Assembly (NCBI GenBank): GCA_965248765.1
Contig: CBDFKF010000004.1
Span: 806,001 to 870,000, forward strand
Reading direction: 5' to 3'
DNA length: 64,000 bases
DNA from: CBDFKF01 sp965248765
Lineage (GTDB): Bacteria > Pseudomonadota > Alphaproteobacteria > VGEJ01
The notes beneath the pieces were generated by a model. It was not told where the DNA came from, made no database searches, and worked only from the letters and a program-made list of their open reading frames with translations. Shown here piece by piece: positions 51,166 to 60,083 of the stretch. The translations under genes and the position numbers were made by a program. The stretch's first letter is position 1, and each line of letters opens with the position of its first letter.

Positions 51166-53559
51166 ATGCGACTTTTGGGCCGGATCCTCCTGGTCATCCT
51201 GATCTTGTTAGTGATCGCGATCGGCGGTGCCTACATTGTCGTCCGCCAATCGCTTCCACAGCTCAGCGGAACTGTTCGGGTCGCGGGGATCGGCGCGCCG
51301 GTCGAGATTACGCGCGACCGCGAGGGCGTGCCCCACATCGTTGCCGGATCGCAGGTGGATGCGTACTTCGGCCTCGGCTATGCCCACGCTCAGGACCGTC
51401 TGTGGCAGATGGAGATGAGCCGCCGGATCGCCGCCGGGCGCCTGTCCGAAGTCGTCGGCACCCAGACCCTAGATATCGACCGCTTCCTGCGCACGCTCGG
51501 CGTGCACCACCACGCCGAGCGGACCTATCCCAACCTCACTCCCGCGGCGCGAAACGTGCTCGACGCATATAGCGCCGGGGTCAACGCGTACCTGCGCGGA
51601 AATGGAGGGCCGCTTCCGCCCGAGTTTCTAATTCTCCGCCACACGCCAGAGCCGTGGCAACCGGCCGATTCGCTCGCGTGGGTCAAGATGATGGCCTTCA
51701 ACCTCGGCGGCAACATGTCGCGCGAGCTGCAGAGGGCCCGGATGGCCCAAATCCTCACGCCGCAACAGATTCTCGAGTTCTTGCCGGCCTATCCGGGCGA
51801 TGGGCCGGTAGAGATACCAAACTATGCAGCGCTCTACCGCGGTCTCCCGCTCACTCAGCTTTCAGCGCTGACGAATAGCATGAGGGCGGAAGGGAACGGT
51901 TCCAACAATTGGGTCGTTGCCGGGAAACATACCGCCACGGGGAAACCGCTGCTGGCCAATGACCCCCACCTCGGGTTGTCAGCGCCTTCGCTGTGGTACT
52001 TCGCCCACCTCAAGGCGCCCAGACTGAACATCATCGGCGCGACGTTGCCGGGAGTGCCGACCGTCGTACTGGGACGCAATGGGCGGATCGCCTGGGGATT
52101 CACCAACACGAACCCCGACGTGCAGGATTTCTACATCGAGCGATTGGTACCCGGCGCACCGGAGATGTACGAAACGCCGGCCGGACCAAAGCCCTTCACG
52201 GTGCGTGCCGAAGTGATCCGGGTGCGCGGCAGCGAGGATGTCCCTCTAGAAGTCCGCTCCTCGCGACACGGCCCGGTGCTCTCTGACGTCTTCACGAAGG
52301 CCGCCGACGTTACGCCCTCTGGCCATGTCCTCGCTCTGTCCTGGACCGTTCTACGTGACGACGACTTGACGTTTCAGGCGGGAGTCAATGTAGCCCTCGC
52401 CGGCAATTGGACCGAGTTCATCGCCGCGCTTCAGGACTACCATTCGCCGCAGCAGAACATGGTGTTCGCCGACGTCGACGGCAACATTGGCATGATTGCG
52501 CCTGGACGCGTCCCGATCCGCGTTCCGGAGAACGTTGTCCGAGGACTGATGCCGGTGCCCGGCTGGGAAGCAACGTACGACTGGACCGGCTATGTGCCGT
52601 TCGAGGAACTGCCGCGCCGCCACAACCCCCCTTCGGGCAAAATTTTCACCGCCAACGAGAAGATCATCGGGCCGGACTATCCGCATTTTATCACCTTTGA
52701 TTGGGAGCCGCCCTACCGTGCGCGCCGTATCGCCGAGTTGCTGGATGCACGCGAGAAGCACTCGATATCGAGTTTCCGTGGCCTGCAGGCGGACAACGTA
52801 TCGCTTATGGCACGCGACATTCTGCCGGTTCTCGCGGATACACCGACATCAAGCGATGCGGCGGCCCAAGCCCTCGAGCGGGTTCTCGCGTGGGATGGCG
52901 ATATGGCCGTTGGACGCCCGGAGCCACTGATCTTCATCGCCTGGATGCGCGAGCTGACGCGGCTCATTTACGCTGACGAACTACAGCACCTGTTTGGCGA
53001 CTACTGGAAGCTCAAGGGCCCATTTCTTCACAATGTGCTGACGCTTCACCCCCACTGGTGCGACAACGTGGGCACCGACTCCGCAGAAAACTGCGATATG
53101 CTGAAAGAGCAGGCGCTTGAGCTTGCGCTCGCCGACCTCACGGATCGGTACGGCTCTTCCATGAGCCGTTGGCGTTGGGGCGAGGCGCATGCCGCCCGTA
53201 GCGAGCATCGCCCCTTCAGTCAGATCCCAGTTCTGCGCGACCTCTTCAACATCGTCCAGCAGGTCCCCGGCGGTCAATACACCCTTAATCGGGGTGGCCA
53301 TAACATCAGCGATGAAGACGCCCCCTTCGCCTCCATACATGGTCCGAGCCTTCGCGCTGTCTACGATCTCGACGATCCCGACCGATCGCTGTTCATTCAC
53401 TCGACAGGACAGTCAGGCAACGTGCTATCGGACCTCTACGACAACTTCGCCGAGCGTTGGCGCGATGTCGAATACGTGCCGATGACGACATCATCGGCGT
53501 CGATAACGAACGGTGCGCGGGGCACCTTGGTTCTGGTGCCGGCGGAAGAAGCCGATTAG
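51166..53559 (+). CDS. Penicillin acylase-family N-terminal nucleophile hydrolase
   Basis: 797-residue peptidase S45 family protein. An uncleaved anchor or signal (RILLVILILLVIAIGGAYIVV) suggests a periplasmic location. The alpha-subunit signature GVPHIVAGSQVDAYFGLGYAHAQDRLWQMEM is followed by the autoprocessing site GNG|SNNWVVAG; Ser at about residue 246 becomes the N-terminal nucleophile of the beta chain. LANDPHLGLSAPSLWY is also diagnostic. The family cleaves amides such as beta-lactam side chains or acyl-homoserine lactones; the natural substrate is not deducible. Confidence 0.92.
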   Translation: MRLLGRILLVILILLVIAIGGAYIVVRQSLPQLSGTVRVAGIGAPVEITRDREGVPHIVAGSQVDAYFGLGYAHAQDRLWQMEMSRRIAAGRLSEVVGTQTLDIDRFLRTLGVHHHAERTYPNLTPAARNVLDAYSAGVNAYLRGNGGPLPPEFLILRHTPEPWQPADSLAWVKMMAFNLGGNMSRELQRARMAQILTPQQILEFLPAYPGDGPVEIPNYAALYRGLPLTQLSALTNSMRAEGNGSNNWVVAGKHTATGKPLLANDPHLGLSAPSLWYFAHLKAPRLNIIGATLPGVPTVVLGRNGRIAWGFTNTNPDVQDFYIERLVPGAPEMYETPAGPKPFTVRAEVIRVRGSEDVPLEVRSSRHGPVLSDVFTKAADVTPSGHVLALSWTVLRDDDLTFQAGVNVALAGNWTEFIAALQDYHSPQQNMVFADVDGNIGMIAPGRVPIRVPENVVRGLMPVPGWEATYDWTGYVPFEELPRRHNPPSGKIFTANEKIIGPDYPHFITFDWEPPYRARRIAELLDAREKHSISSFRGLQADNVSLMARDILPVLADTPTSSDAAAQALERVLAWDGDMAVGRPEPLIFIAWMRELTRLIYADELQHLFGDYWKLKGPFLHNVLTLHPHWCDNVGTDSAENCDMLKEQALELALADLTDRYGSSMSRWRWGEAHAARSEHRPFSQIPVLRDLFNIVQQVPGGQYTLNRGGHNISDEDAPFASIHGPSLRAVYDLDDPDRSLFIHSTGQSGNVLSDLYDNFAERWRDVEYVPMTTSSASITNGARGTLVLVPAEEAD

Positions 53560-53702
53560 CCCGGGCAGCGAGACCCCAAAACCACGTGCCGTATACGCTA
53601 AGTGCTTGCAAATCCATACACGGTGCAAATCTATTGGCAGTGGCGCGTGGATCGGCAAGTCGAAGCGCGGCTATAGGCTGATCACGAAAGAGTTCGGGTA
53701 GC

Positions 53703-53950
53703 ATGTTCGTAATAATCGGCGTCGTCGTCGTGATCGGATCCGTGCTCGGCGGTTACGCTCCCCACGGCGACATCGGCGTGCTGATCCAGCCGCTCGAGGT
53801 TTTGATCATTTGCGGCGCTGCGTTCGGCGCGTTCCTCATCTCCAATCAAAAGTCTGTGATCTTCGGGGTCTTAAAAGCCCCGGCCGCGTGCTCAAGGGCC
53901 CGCCACACAACAAGGCTGCGTACGTCGAATTGCTGACGCTGATGTTCGGG
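53703..53950 (+). pseudogene. motA: motA, 5' fragment with frameshift, cut by IS
   Basis: MFVIIGVVVVIGSVLGGYAP and LEVLIICGAAFGAFLISN match the N terminus of flagellar stator protein MotA. At the A-run near 53872 the frame shifts; the continuation SPGRVLKGPPHNKAAYVELLTLMFG reads in another frame and ends exactly where the IS3-type element begins. No further motA sequence appears on the other side of that element. The fragment covers about 80 of roughly 285 codons. Confidence 0.85.
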
Positions 53951-54022
53951 TGTCCGTCATCAAAACATTTGGGACATCTGGGCCTGTTTCTTAACGGAGG
54001 CTCTGGCTCATCCTGGTTGATG

Positions 54023-55033
54023 TTAAGCCGCTTGGTTGTGATGGGCCACCAAGCGGCGGTTTTTGATGGTCAGGTTTTTGATCTTTCTCCTTCTCTCGAT
54101 GATGGCGTGGTCCCGGCCGAAGTAGATGACGGCGTGGTCCCGGCCGAAGTAGACGTCGGCGGGGGTGAGGTTGGCGAGGCTTTCGTGGTAGCGGCGGTGG
54201 TTGTAGTGCTCGACGAAGGTGCCGACGCTGGCCTTGAGATCGCCCGGCAGATAGTAGTTCTCCAGCAGGACACGGTTCTTCAGGGTCTGATGCCAACGCT
54301 CGATCTTGCCTTGGGTTTGGGGATGGTTCGGTGCGCCGCGGACGTGATCCATACCCTGATCCTCAAGCCAGGCTGCAAGATCGCCGGCGATGTAGGACGA
54401 GCCGTTGTCGCTGAGGAGCCGGGGTTTGTGAACGACCTCCGCGCTGCTGCAACCTGACGCTTTGAGGGCCAGCTTGAGCGTGTCGGTGACATCTTCAGCC
54501 CGCATGGTGGTGCACAGCTTCGAGGCAATGATGTAGCGCGAGAAGTCGTCGAGGATCGTTGACAGATAGAACCAGCCCCAGCCGATGACCTTGAGGTAGG
54601 TGAAGTCGGTCTGCCACAGTTGGTTCGGGGCTGCGGTCTTGTCGCGGAACTCATCGGCTGCCTTGATGACGACGAAGGCCGGGCTGGTGATCAGGTCGTG
54701 GGCCTTGAGCAGGCGGTAGACGGACGCTTCCGAGACGAAGTAGCCCTTGGTATCGGTAAACGTCACCGCCAGTTCTCGCGGCGACAACTCCGGCTCATCG
54801 AGGGCCAGGTCCACGATCTGGCGGCGGACATCGTCGGCGATGCGGTTCCAGATCCGGCCGGGACCACCGGTACGGTCTTCAAGGCCGGCTTCGCCGAAGG
54901 CCCGGTAGCGATCGTACCACCTGTAGAATGTGGTCGCCGGAATGCCCAGCTTGTCCAGGGTGCGCCGGACCGGCAGGTGGGAGCGTTCGACCAGGCGGAT
55001 GATCTCCAGCTTCTCAGACGCGGGGTACCTCAT
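54023..55033 (-). CDS. IS3-family transposase OrfB
   Basis: 336-residue integrase-core protein. An N-terminal helix-turn-helix (LEIIRLVERSHLPVRRTLDK, FYRWYDRYRAFGEAGLEDR) precedes the DDE core LWQTDFTYLKV, LLSDNGSSYIAGD and QGKIERWHQTLKN. Near the C terminus YFGRDHAVI and YFGRDHAII are repeated, the product of a 27-bp tandem duplication at about 54100-54153 absent from the copy at 22.7 kb. It overlaps orfA as ATGA. Confidence 0.93.
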   Translation of the reverse strand: MRYPASEKLEIIRLVERSHLPVRRTLDKLGIPATTFYRWYDRYRAFGEAGLEDRTGGPGRIWNRIADDVRRQIVDLALDEPELSPRELAVTFTDTKGYFVSEASVYRLLKAHDLITSPAFVVIKAADEFRDKTAAPNQLWQTDFTYLKVIGWGWFYLSTILDDFSRYIIASKLCTTMRAEDVTDTLKLALKASGCSSAEVVHKPRLLSDNGSSYIAGDLAAWLEDQGMDHVRGAPNHPQTQGKIERWHQTLKNRVLLENYYLPGDLKASVGTFVEHYNHRRYHESLANLTPADVYFGRDHAVIYFGRDHAIIERRRKIKNLTIKNRRLVAHHNQAA

Positions 55034-55404
55034 GCGCCGTCTCCCCCATCCCCGATCATGCTTTTTTTAAGCAGCCGGTTCTCCAGCACCTGTTCGGCAA
55101 GCGCCTCCTTGAAGTCATGCATCTCGCGGCGCAGGTCCTTGACCTCGCCCGAGGACGCCTGGCGGGCGGTATCTCCCGAAAGCCGCTTCTTGCCGGCCTC
55201 GAGGAACTCCTTCGACCAGCTGTAGTAAAGACTCTCTGCGATCCCCTCCCGGCGACACAGCTCGGCAATGCTGTCCTCGCCGCGCAGGCCCGACACCACG
55301 ATCCGGATCTTCTCCTCAGCCGAATACTGCTTGCGCGTCTTGCGGCGAATATCCCGAACAGCTCTTTCCGCCGGGTCGTTCTTGCTCATGGATTTCTGCC
55401 TCAT
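55030..55404 (-). CDS. IS3-family transposase OrfA
   Basis: 124-residue helix-turn-helix protein: YSAEEKIRIVVSGLRGEDSI, ELCRREGIAESLYYSWSKEFLEAGKKRL, then a coiled segment EMHDFKEALAEQVLENRLLKK. An A7-G run (55072-55078 on the plus strand, as T7) just before the stop gives an A AAA AAG slippery site for -1 frameshifting into orfB. Confidence 0.92.
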   Translation of the reverse strand: MRQKSMSKNDPAERAVRDIRRKTRKQYSAEEKIRIVVSGLRGEDSIAELCRREGIAESLYYSWSKEFLEAGKKRLSGDTARQASSGEVKDLRREMHDFKEALAEQVLENRLLKKSMIGDGGDGA

Positions 55405-55491
55405 CTTCGTTCCCTTCGGTCACTACGATGAGCCAGAAATCCTCCGTTATCCAATTACCTCAATTTGTCCCATAAGCGCTGACGGGGAACA

Positions 55492-56732
55492 GTTTCCGCC
55501 TCGATCGTAGCGATCCTGCTCCTGTTTTTTCACTTTTTTTCCCGTCCCCGCCGAGGGCACCGCGAACCTCCTCGATCCGGCTCGCCTCCTTGCTGGGTTT
55601 GCCAATCCGGCGCTGATTGCCGTGGTGGCGTTGCTCGTTGTGGGGCAGGGTTTGGTCAGAACCGGTGCCCTCGACCACCTGGTCAGACGAATGATCGTGC
55701 TACGCCGGCATCACCCGGCAGGCGCGGTCGCCGTGACTCTACTGGCCGTGCTCGTCCTCAGTGGGGTCCTCAACAACACGCCGGTTGTCGTCATTTTCAT
55801 CCCCATCATGACGGCGCTGGCCGAGCGTCTAAGCTGGTCCGTCAGCGGCGTCATGATGCCTCTGAGCTTCGCGGCAATTCTCGGTGGAATGACCACCCTC
55901 ATTGGCTCGAGTACCAACCTGCTCGTTGCGAGCACGGCGATCAATCTGGGTCAGGATCCGATTGGATTCTTTGATTTCACCGTGCCAGGTTTGGTTCTGG
56001 CTGCGGTGGGCCTCGTCTACACCGTGGCCGTCGTGCCACGGATCCTCCCGGATCGAGCCTCTCCTGTACTCGCTCTCATCGAAGGTCATGGTAAGCAATA
56101 CCTGACACAGATCGCCGTTGCGCCCGGTAGCGCACTCGTTGGACAGACGACCGCGGCGGGCATGTTCCCAGCCCGACCCGACATGACGGTCCGGCTCATA
56201 CGCATGCGTTCCTACTCCCGTTCGATGGCATCGTGCTAAGAGCCGGCGATGAGGTGGTGGTGGCGGCGACACGCAAGGCGCTGACCCACATTCTAGAAAC
56301 AACGCCGGAGTTGCTGCAGGACGCCAGCGGCGAGCCCGGAGATCAGATCTTGGGCGAGGTTGTCGTCGCACCCGCGTCGCGCATGATTGGACGCAATCTC
56401 GCGCAGCTCGGTTTTCACTATCAGACACATTGCATCGTGCTCGGCATCCAACGCCGATCTCGGATGATCCGCGCGCGCATGGATGAGATCCGGCTTGACG
56501 CTGGTGATGTTCTTCTGGTTCTCGGTAGTGCCGCCGACGTCATGGCACTGCGCGTCAATCAGGACGTGCTGTTGCTGGAGCGCTCAACCCGAGAGCTCGT
56601 CGATCGCACCCGGGCTGGTCGCGGTATGCTCATCTTCCTTCTCGTGGTAGGGGTCGCGGCAACCGGGTTTGTACCGATTGCGGTCCTGGCGGTTGCCGGA
56701 GCCGCGGCGATGGTCGCCGCGGGCTGCTTGAA
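55492..56732 (+). pseudogene. SLC13-family permease with RCK_C domains, 5' and middle part
   Basis: The frame gives LLAGFANPALIAVVALLVVG, VLNNTPVVVIFIPIM and GSSTNLLVASTAINLGQDP, the pore motifs of SLC13/CitMHS-type permeases. After about 56210 the frame shifts by one base: FDGIVLRAGDEVVVAATRKAL and GRNLAQLGFHYQTHCIVLGI (RCK_C/TrkA-C domains) read in another frame. The protein N terminus is missing at the IS border; a hydrophobic stretch (SIVAILLLFFHFF) in a further frame may be its remains. The gene breaks off at TTGAA (56728-56732) and resumes at 61350. Clearly non-functional. Confidence 0.85.
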
Positions 56733-56890
56733 GCCAGATACGACCGCATGGCCTCTTCGGAGGCGACTCCGCTCATGAAAGCGGCGAGTTCCGGATCGTC
56801 CGTCGCCATTGGTTCCTCCGCGAAACCGGCGCTTGGCTCGGCAAACACTGCGAAGATGTAGCCGTTCTCGTCTCGTGCGACGTAGCGCAT
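56733..56890 (-). pseudogene. Small conserved alphaproteobacterial protein, truncated at rearrangement border
   Basis: The N-terminal 52 codons MRYVARDENGYIFAVF...EEAMRSYLA resemble a short (about 100-residue) conserved protein of unknown function found in many alphaproteobacteria. At 56733 the sequence passes into SLC13 sequence read in antisense, and the frame continues only as unrelated residues. It shows that the left border of the inserted block cuts a gene rather than being a clean mobile-element end. Upstream (rightwards) lies modC. Confidence 0.6.
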
Positions 56891-56989
56891 GGCTTTCCCT
56901 CAACTCTTACTCATTGTCCATCTGATGGAGCGCCGCCCCGGACGGCGCCGCGCGCTGCGGAGACGGTGGACGATGGGAGCTTACGGGGA

Positions 56990-58123
56990 TCAGGTTTGAT
57001 CGTCCACGGCCAGCGGTCCGTCGCCGCTGCCGGTCGCCCCGGCAAGACCTGTGGCCTCACGGTCGATCGCCACTGCCTTGACAAGCGCGTAGATAGGTGT
57101 GCCGGGCTCGATCCGCAGTTCCTCGATCGAACGTCGGGTGACGCGAGCCCACAAGGGCGTGCCGACATCGACTAGCACATCTGCTTGTGGCCCTTGGGCA
57201 ATACCGATCTCCGCAACGGTTCCGTGGAACAGATTCAGGGTGCTGATCTCCCGAGGTCGTTGCCGCGCGAGAATGACGTCCCGCGCCCGGACCCGCACGC
57301 GCAGTGCCGCGCCGATCGGTAGATCGAGTCGCGACACCGTTAGGTGGCCGGCGTCGCTGCGAAGGTGGGTCAGCTGATACCTGGCATCGTGGGACGCGAC
57401 CGTGGCAGCCATCACCGAGCCCGCATCGAACGCTCCGAGAATCACGCTCACGTCACGCCGGTTCATGACCTCCACCAGAGGTCCGGCCGCGAGTAGTCGG
57501 CCCGCCGACAAAACGATCACTGTGTCCGCAAGGCGGGTGATCTCCTCGATACTGTGGCTCACATAAAGGATCGGTATACGGAACGCATCGCGCAGCCTCT
57601 CGACAAACCGCAGCACCTCGACCCGCCGCGCGAGATCCAAACTGGCCAATGGCTCGTCCATCAACAGGAGGCGTGGGTTCGCCAAAAGGGCGCGTCCGAT
57701 CGCCGCCCGTTGTTTTTCACCGCCGGACAACGCCGCCGGTCGTCGGCCCAAGAGGTGGTCGATGTCCAGCAGAGCGACCACTTCGTCGAACCCGATTCGT
57801 CGCTCAGCCCGCGGCGCTAGCTCGAGTCCGTAGGTAAGGTTGCTGCGCACACTCAGATGAGGGAACAGACGATCCTCCTGAAAGACGTACCCCAGCCGCC
57901 GGCGTTCTGGCGGTACATCGATCCCATTTTCTGAATCGAACATGACGCGATTGTCGACTGCAATGCGCCCACGGTCCGGCGTTGCCAGACCAGCAATGTT
58001 GTTGATGAGGGTGGTTTTGCCTGCACCCGATCGACCGAACACGGTCGTAATGCCGGTTCCCGCCGTGAACTCAACGTCGAGCGCGAAATGTTCGAGTCGG
58101 TGACTGAGCGACACCTCGATCAT
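56990..58123 (-). CDS. modC: Molybdate ABC transporter ATP-binding protein
   Basis: 377 residues. Walker A FGRSGAGKTT, signature LSGGEKQRAAIGRALL, Walker B LLLMDEPLASLD, then a C-terminal MOP/TOBE domain (LRVRVRARDVILARQRPREIS, LNLFHGTVAEIG). FGRSGAGKTT and the TOBE segment identify ModC. The ATG at 58123 overlaps the modB stop by four bases; upstream in-frame codons belong to modB sequence. Third gene of modA-modB-modC. Confidence 0.95.
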   Translation of the reverse strand: MIEVSLSHRLEHFALDVEFTAGTGITTVFGRSGAGKTTLINNIAGLATPDRGRIAVDNRVMFDSENGIDVPPERRRLGYVFQEDRLFPHLSVRSNLTYGLELAPRAERRIGFDEVVALLDIDHLLGRRPAALSGGEKQRAAIGRALLANPRLLLMDEPLASLDLARRVEVLRFVERLRDAFRIPILYVSHSIEEITRLADTVIVLSAGRLLAAGPLVEVMNRRDVSVILGAFDAGSVMAATVASHDARYQLTHLRSDAGHLTVSRLDLPIGAALRVRVRARDVILARQRPREISTLNLFHGTVAEIGIAQGPQADVLVDVGTPLWARVTRRSIEELRIEPGTPIYALVKAVAIDREATGLAGATGSGDGPLAVDDQT

Positions 58124-58818
58124 ATCGATCGACCAATCCGTCGCGATATACGTTGCGCGAGCAGTTCGGAAACAAAGAGTGCAATCAGCGCTAGACACAC
58201 CGAGATCACGACGATGCGCGCAGCCGCCGCCTCGCCACCCGGCGTCTGCAGGAGAGTGAACAACGCAAGTGGCAGGGTCCTCGTTTCGCCGGCGATGTTG
58301 GAGACGAAGGAGATGGTTGCTCCGAACTCACCGATAGAGCGAGCGAAACCGAGCACCGTCCCAGTTAGGATGCCGGGCGCGGCGAGCGGTAGGGTGATAG
58401 TGACTAAGACCCGCGCTGGTGATGCACCGAGCGTCCGAGCGGCCGTTTCCAGACGGCGATCGACGGCCTCGAGTGAGAGCCGAATGGCACGCACAGCTAG
58501 CGGAAAGGCCATCACCGCCGAAGCGATTGCTGCCCCCTGCCATGTAAAAACAACCGTGATACCGAACGCGTCGTAGAGAAGCTGGCCGATCGGCCCGCGG
58601 CGCCCAAGCAGCATCAGAAGGATGTATCCCACGACAACTGGCGGTACCACTAAAGGCAGGTGCACGATAACGTCGATCAATGTACGGCCAGGGAACCGAC
58701 CCCGGGCCAGCAGCCACGCCACCACGGTTGCCAACGGTACCCCGAACAAGACGCTCCAAAAGCCGACCCGCAGCGATAGGCGGAACGCCTGTAGTTCGAG
58801 TTCCGTCAGGCCCAGCAT
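58120..58818 (-). CDS. modB: Molybdate ABC transporter permease
   Basis: 232-residue inner-membrane permease with about five or six hydrophobic helices. LRVGFWSVLFGVPLATVVAWLLAR (start), LPLVVPPVVVGYILLMLLG and the EAA-type coupling loop AARTLGASPARVLVTITLPLAAPGI, RSIGEFGATISF are diagnostic of ModB. It lies 11 bases after modA and overlaps modC by four bases. Confidence 0.95.
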   Translation of the reverse strand: MLGLTELELQAFRLSLRVGFWSVLFGVPLATVVAWLLARGRFPGRTLIDVIVHLPLVVPPVVVGYILLMLLGRRGPIGQLLYDAFGITVVFTWQGAAIASAVMAFPLAVRAIRLSLEAVDRRLETAARTLGASPARVLVTITLPLAAPGILTGTVLGFARSIGEFGATISFVSNIAGETRTLPLALFTLLQTPGGEAAAARIVVISVCLALIALFVSELLAQRISRRIGRSI

Positions 58819-58829
58819 CTTTCGGGTTC

Positions 58830-59588
58830 CTAGTTGGCCGTGCCGAAGCCGTGGGCGCGAAAGATCTTCGCAGCCTCAGGCGAGGTGAGGAAGTCGAACA
58901 GCATGACGACGTTGCCTCCCGCTCTCGCGGCGAGGACCGCTAACGGGTAGACGATCGGCGCGTGACTTATGGCGGGAAACGCGTCGACGACTCGCACTTC
59001 ACGGCTGGCGGCCGCGTCGGTTCGATAAACGATGCCGGCAACCGCTTCGCCACGCGCGACCAACATCAGCGCGCCCCGTACATCAAGAGCAGGCGCAATA
59101 CGCGCCTTCACGGTGTTCCAGATACCCAGCGCCTCAAGCGCCTGTTTTGCGTAGATGCCGGCCGGCACGTGATCGGGATCGCCCATCGCTAGACGGCCAC
59201 CGCCGAGAGCGCTGGCGAGCGCACTTCCGGGGATCACAGCAATATCTAGCGTACTACGTGCAGGTGCTATCAGGACGAGCTCGTTGGCGAGAAGGTCGCG
59301 TCGGTAGTGTGGGTGGATGAGATCCCGCACGTCCAGATAGTCCATCCACTTCGCGTTGGCGGCCAGGAACAAATCCGCCGGTGCTCCATTCTCGATCTGG
59401 CGGGCGAGCGTCCCGCTTCCAGCGAAAGATGCCCGTACAGGGATCCCGTGCACGTCTCGGAAAACGGCCAGAGCTTCCTCTATAGCGCCCGCCGTGCTCG
59501 CGGCCGCCAGGATCGTAACGGCGTCCGCGCGCGCGCCGGCACTGGCGAAAAGGCTCGTGATCAGCAGGAGCACCAATCGGTGGAGCAT
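58830..59588 (-). CDS. modA: Molybdate-binding periplasmic protein
   Basis: 252 residues. Signal peptide MLHRLVLLLITSLFASAGARA; the mature protein starts DAVTILAAASTAGAIEEA and has FAGSGTLARQIENGAPADLF, ANAKWMDYL, RLAMGDPDHVPAGIYAKQAL and GIVYRTDAAAS, the ModA/WtpA pattern. Chosen ATG 59588 directly precedes the signal peptide. A 36-bp near-perfect palindrome lies 22 bases upstream. Confidence 0.95.
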   Translation of the reverse strand: MLHRLVLLLITSLFASAGARADAVTILAAASTAGAIEEALAVFRDVHGIPVRASFAGSGTLARQIENGAPADLFLAANAKWMDYLDVRDLIHPHYRRDLLANELVLIAPARSTLDIAVIPGSALASALGGGRLAMGDPDHVPAGIYAKQALEALGIWNTVKARIAPALDVRGALMLVARGEAVAGIVYRTDAAASREVRVVDAFPAISHAPIVYPLAVLAARAGGNVVMLFDFLTSPEAAKIFRAHGFGTAN

Positions 59589-59609
59589 TTTCCGAAAGCC
59601 TGTCGGGTC

Positions 59610-59645
59610 GTGAATCGTTGTATACGGTCGTATACGACCATTCAC
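59610..59645. promoter_or_regulatory. Large palindrome upstream of modA, candidate operator
   Basis: Arms GTGAATCGTTGTATACG (59610-59626) and CGTATACGACCATTCAC (59629-59645) are inverted complements at 15 of 17 positions around a 2-base centre. GTATACG occurs twice with 10-bp spacing. No T-run follows on either strand, so an operator is more likely than a terminator. The position before modA suggests regulation of molybdate uptake, though the sequence does not match the E. coli ModE consensus that I know. Confidence 0.55.
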
Positions 59646-59676
59646 AACAACGACGCCGGCGGCGCGAACCGCCGCG

Positions 59677-60075
59677 CTAGCTGTAGAGTTCGGTGGGGTC
59701 GACCTTAGGTTCGGCGATGACCACCAAGCGAGCGTCGCGGACGGCGTTGAAAAAGCAGGTGCGCCGGCCCGTGTGGCACGCCACACCGCTTTGGTCGACC
59801 AGCAGAAGGATCGTATCGCCGTCACAGTCGACGCGGAGGTCGACAAGGGCTTGGGTCTGGCCCGACTTTTCCCCTTTGCGCCAAAGAGTGGCACGGGATC
59901 GCGACCAATACACCGCCTGCCGTCGACGCAGTGTCTCCACGATAGCCTCGCCGTTCATCCAGGCCATCATCAGAACCTCACCGGTATCGTGTTGCTGCGC
60001 GATGGCCGGAACCAGTCCGTGGTTATCGAACTGGATTGCATCCAGCACCGAGTGAAAATCGCTATCTTCTTCCAT
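59677..60075 (-). CDS. hisI: Phosphoribosyl-AMP cyclohydrolase
   Basis: 132 residues. VLMMAWMNGEAIVETLRRRQAVYWSRSR, LWRKGEKSGQTQALVDLRVDCD and DQSGVACHTGRRTCFF (zinc and substrate residues) are the HisI signature; third step of histidine synthesis. The ATG at 60075 lies eight bases after the stop of the lyase gene. It is separate from other his genes here, as is usual in alphaproteobacteria. Confidence 0.95.
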   Translation of the reverse strand: MEEDSDFHSVLDAIQFDNHGLVPAIAQQHDTGEVLMMAWMNGEAIVETLRRRQAVYWSRSRATLWRKGEKSGQTQALVDLRVDCDGDTILLLVDQSGVACHTGRRTCFFNAVRDARLVVIAEPKVDPTELYS

Positions 60076-60083
60076 GGGCACGA

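Larger units (their letters stand above)
53951..55491 (-). mobile_element. Complete IS3-family element (1,541 bp) at a deletion junction
   Basis: Ends were set by comparison with the fragments near 22.9 kb: TGTCCGTCATC at 53951 and, from the other side, TGTTCCCCGTCAGCG ending at 55491. Inner blocks near both ends (TGGGACA, TAACGGAGG, TCTGGCTCAT) are inverted repeats. orfA and orfB are complete. The flanks do not match each other (TCGGG before, GTTTC after), so there is no target duplication, consistent with an IS-mediated deletion joining motA to an SLC13 gene. Confidence 0.85.
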
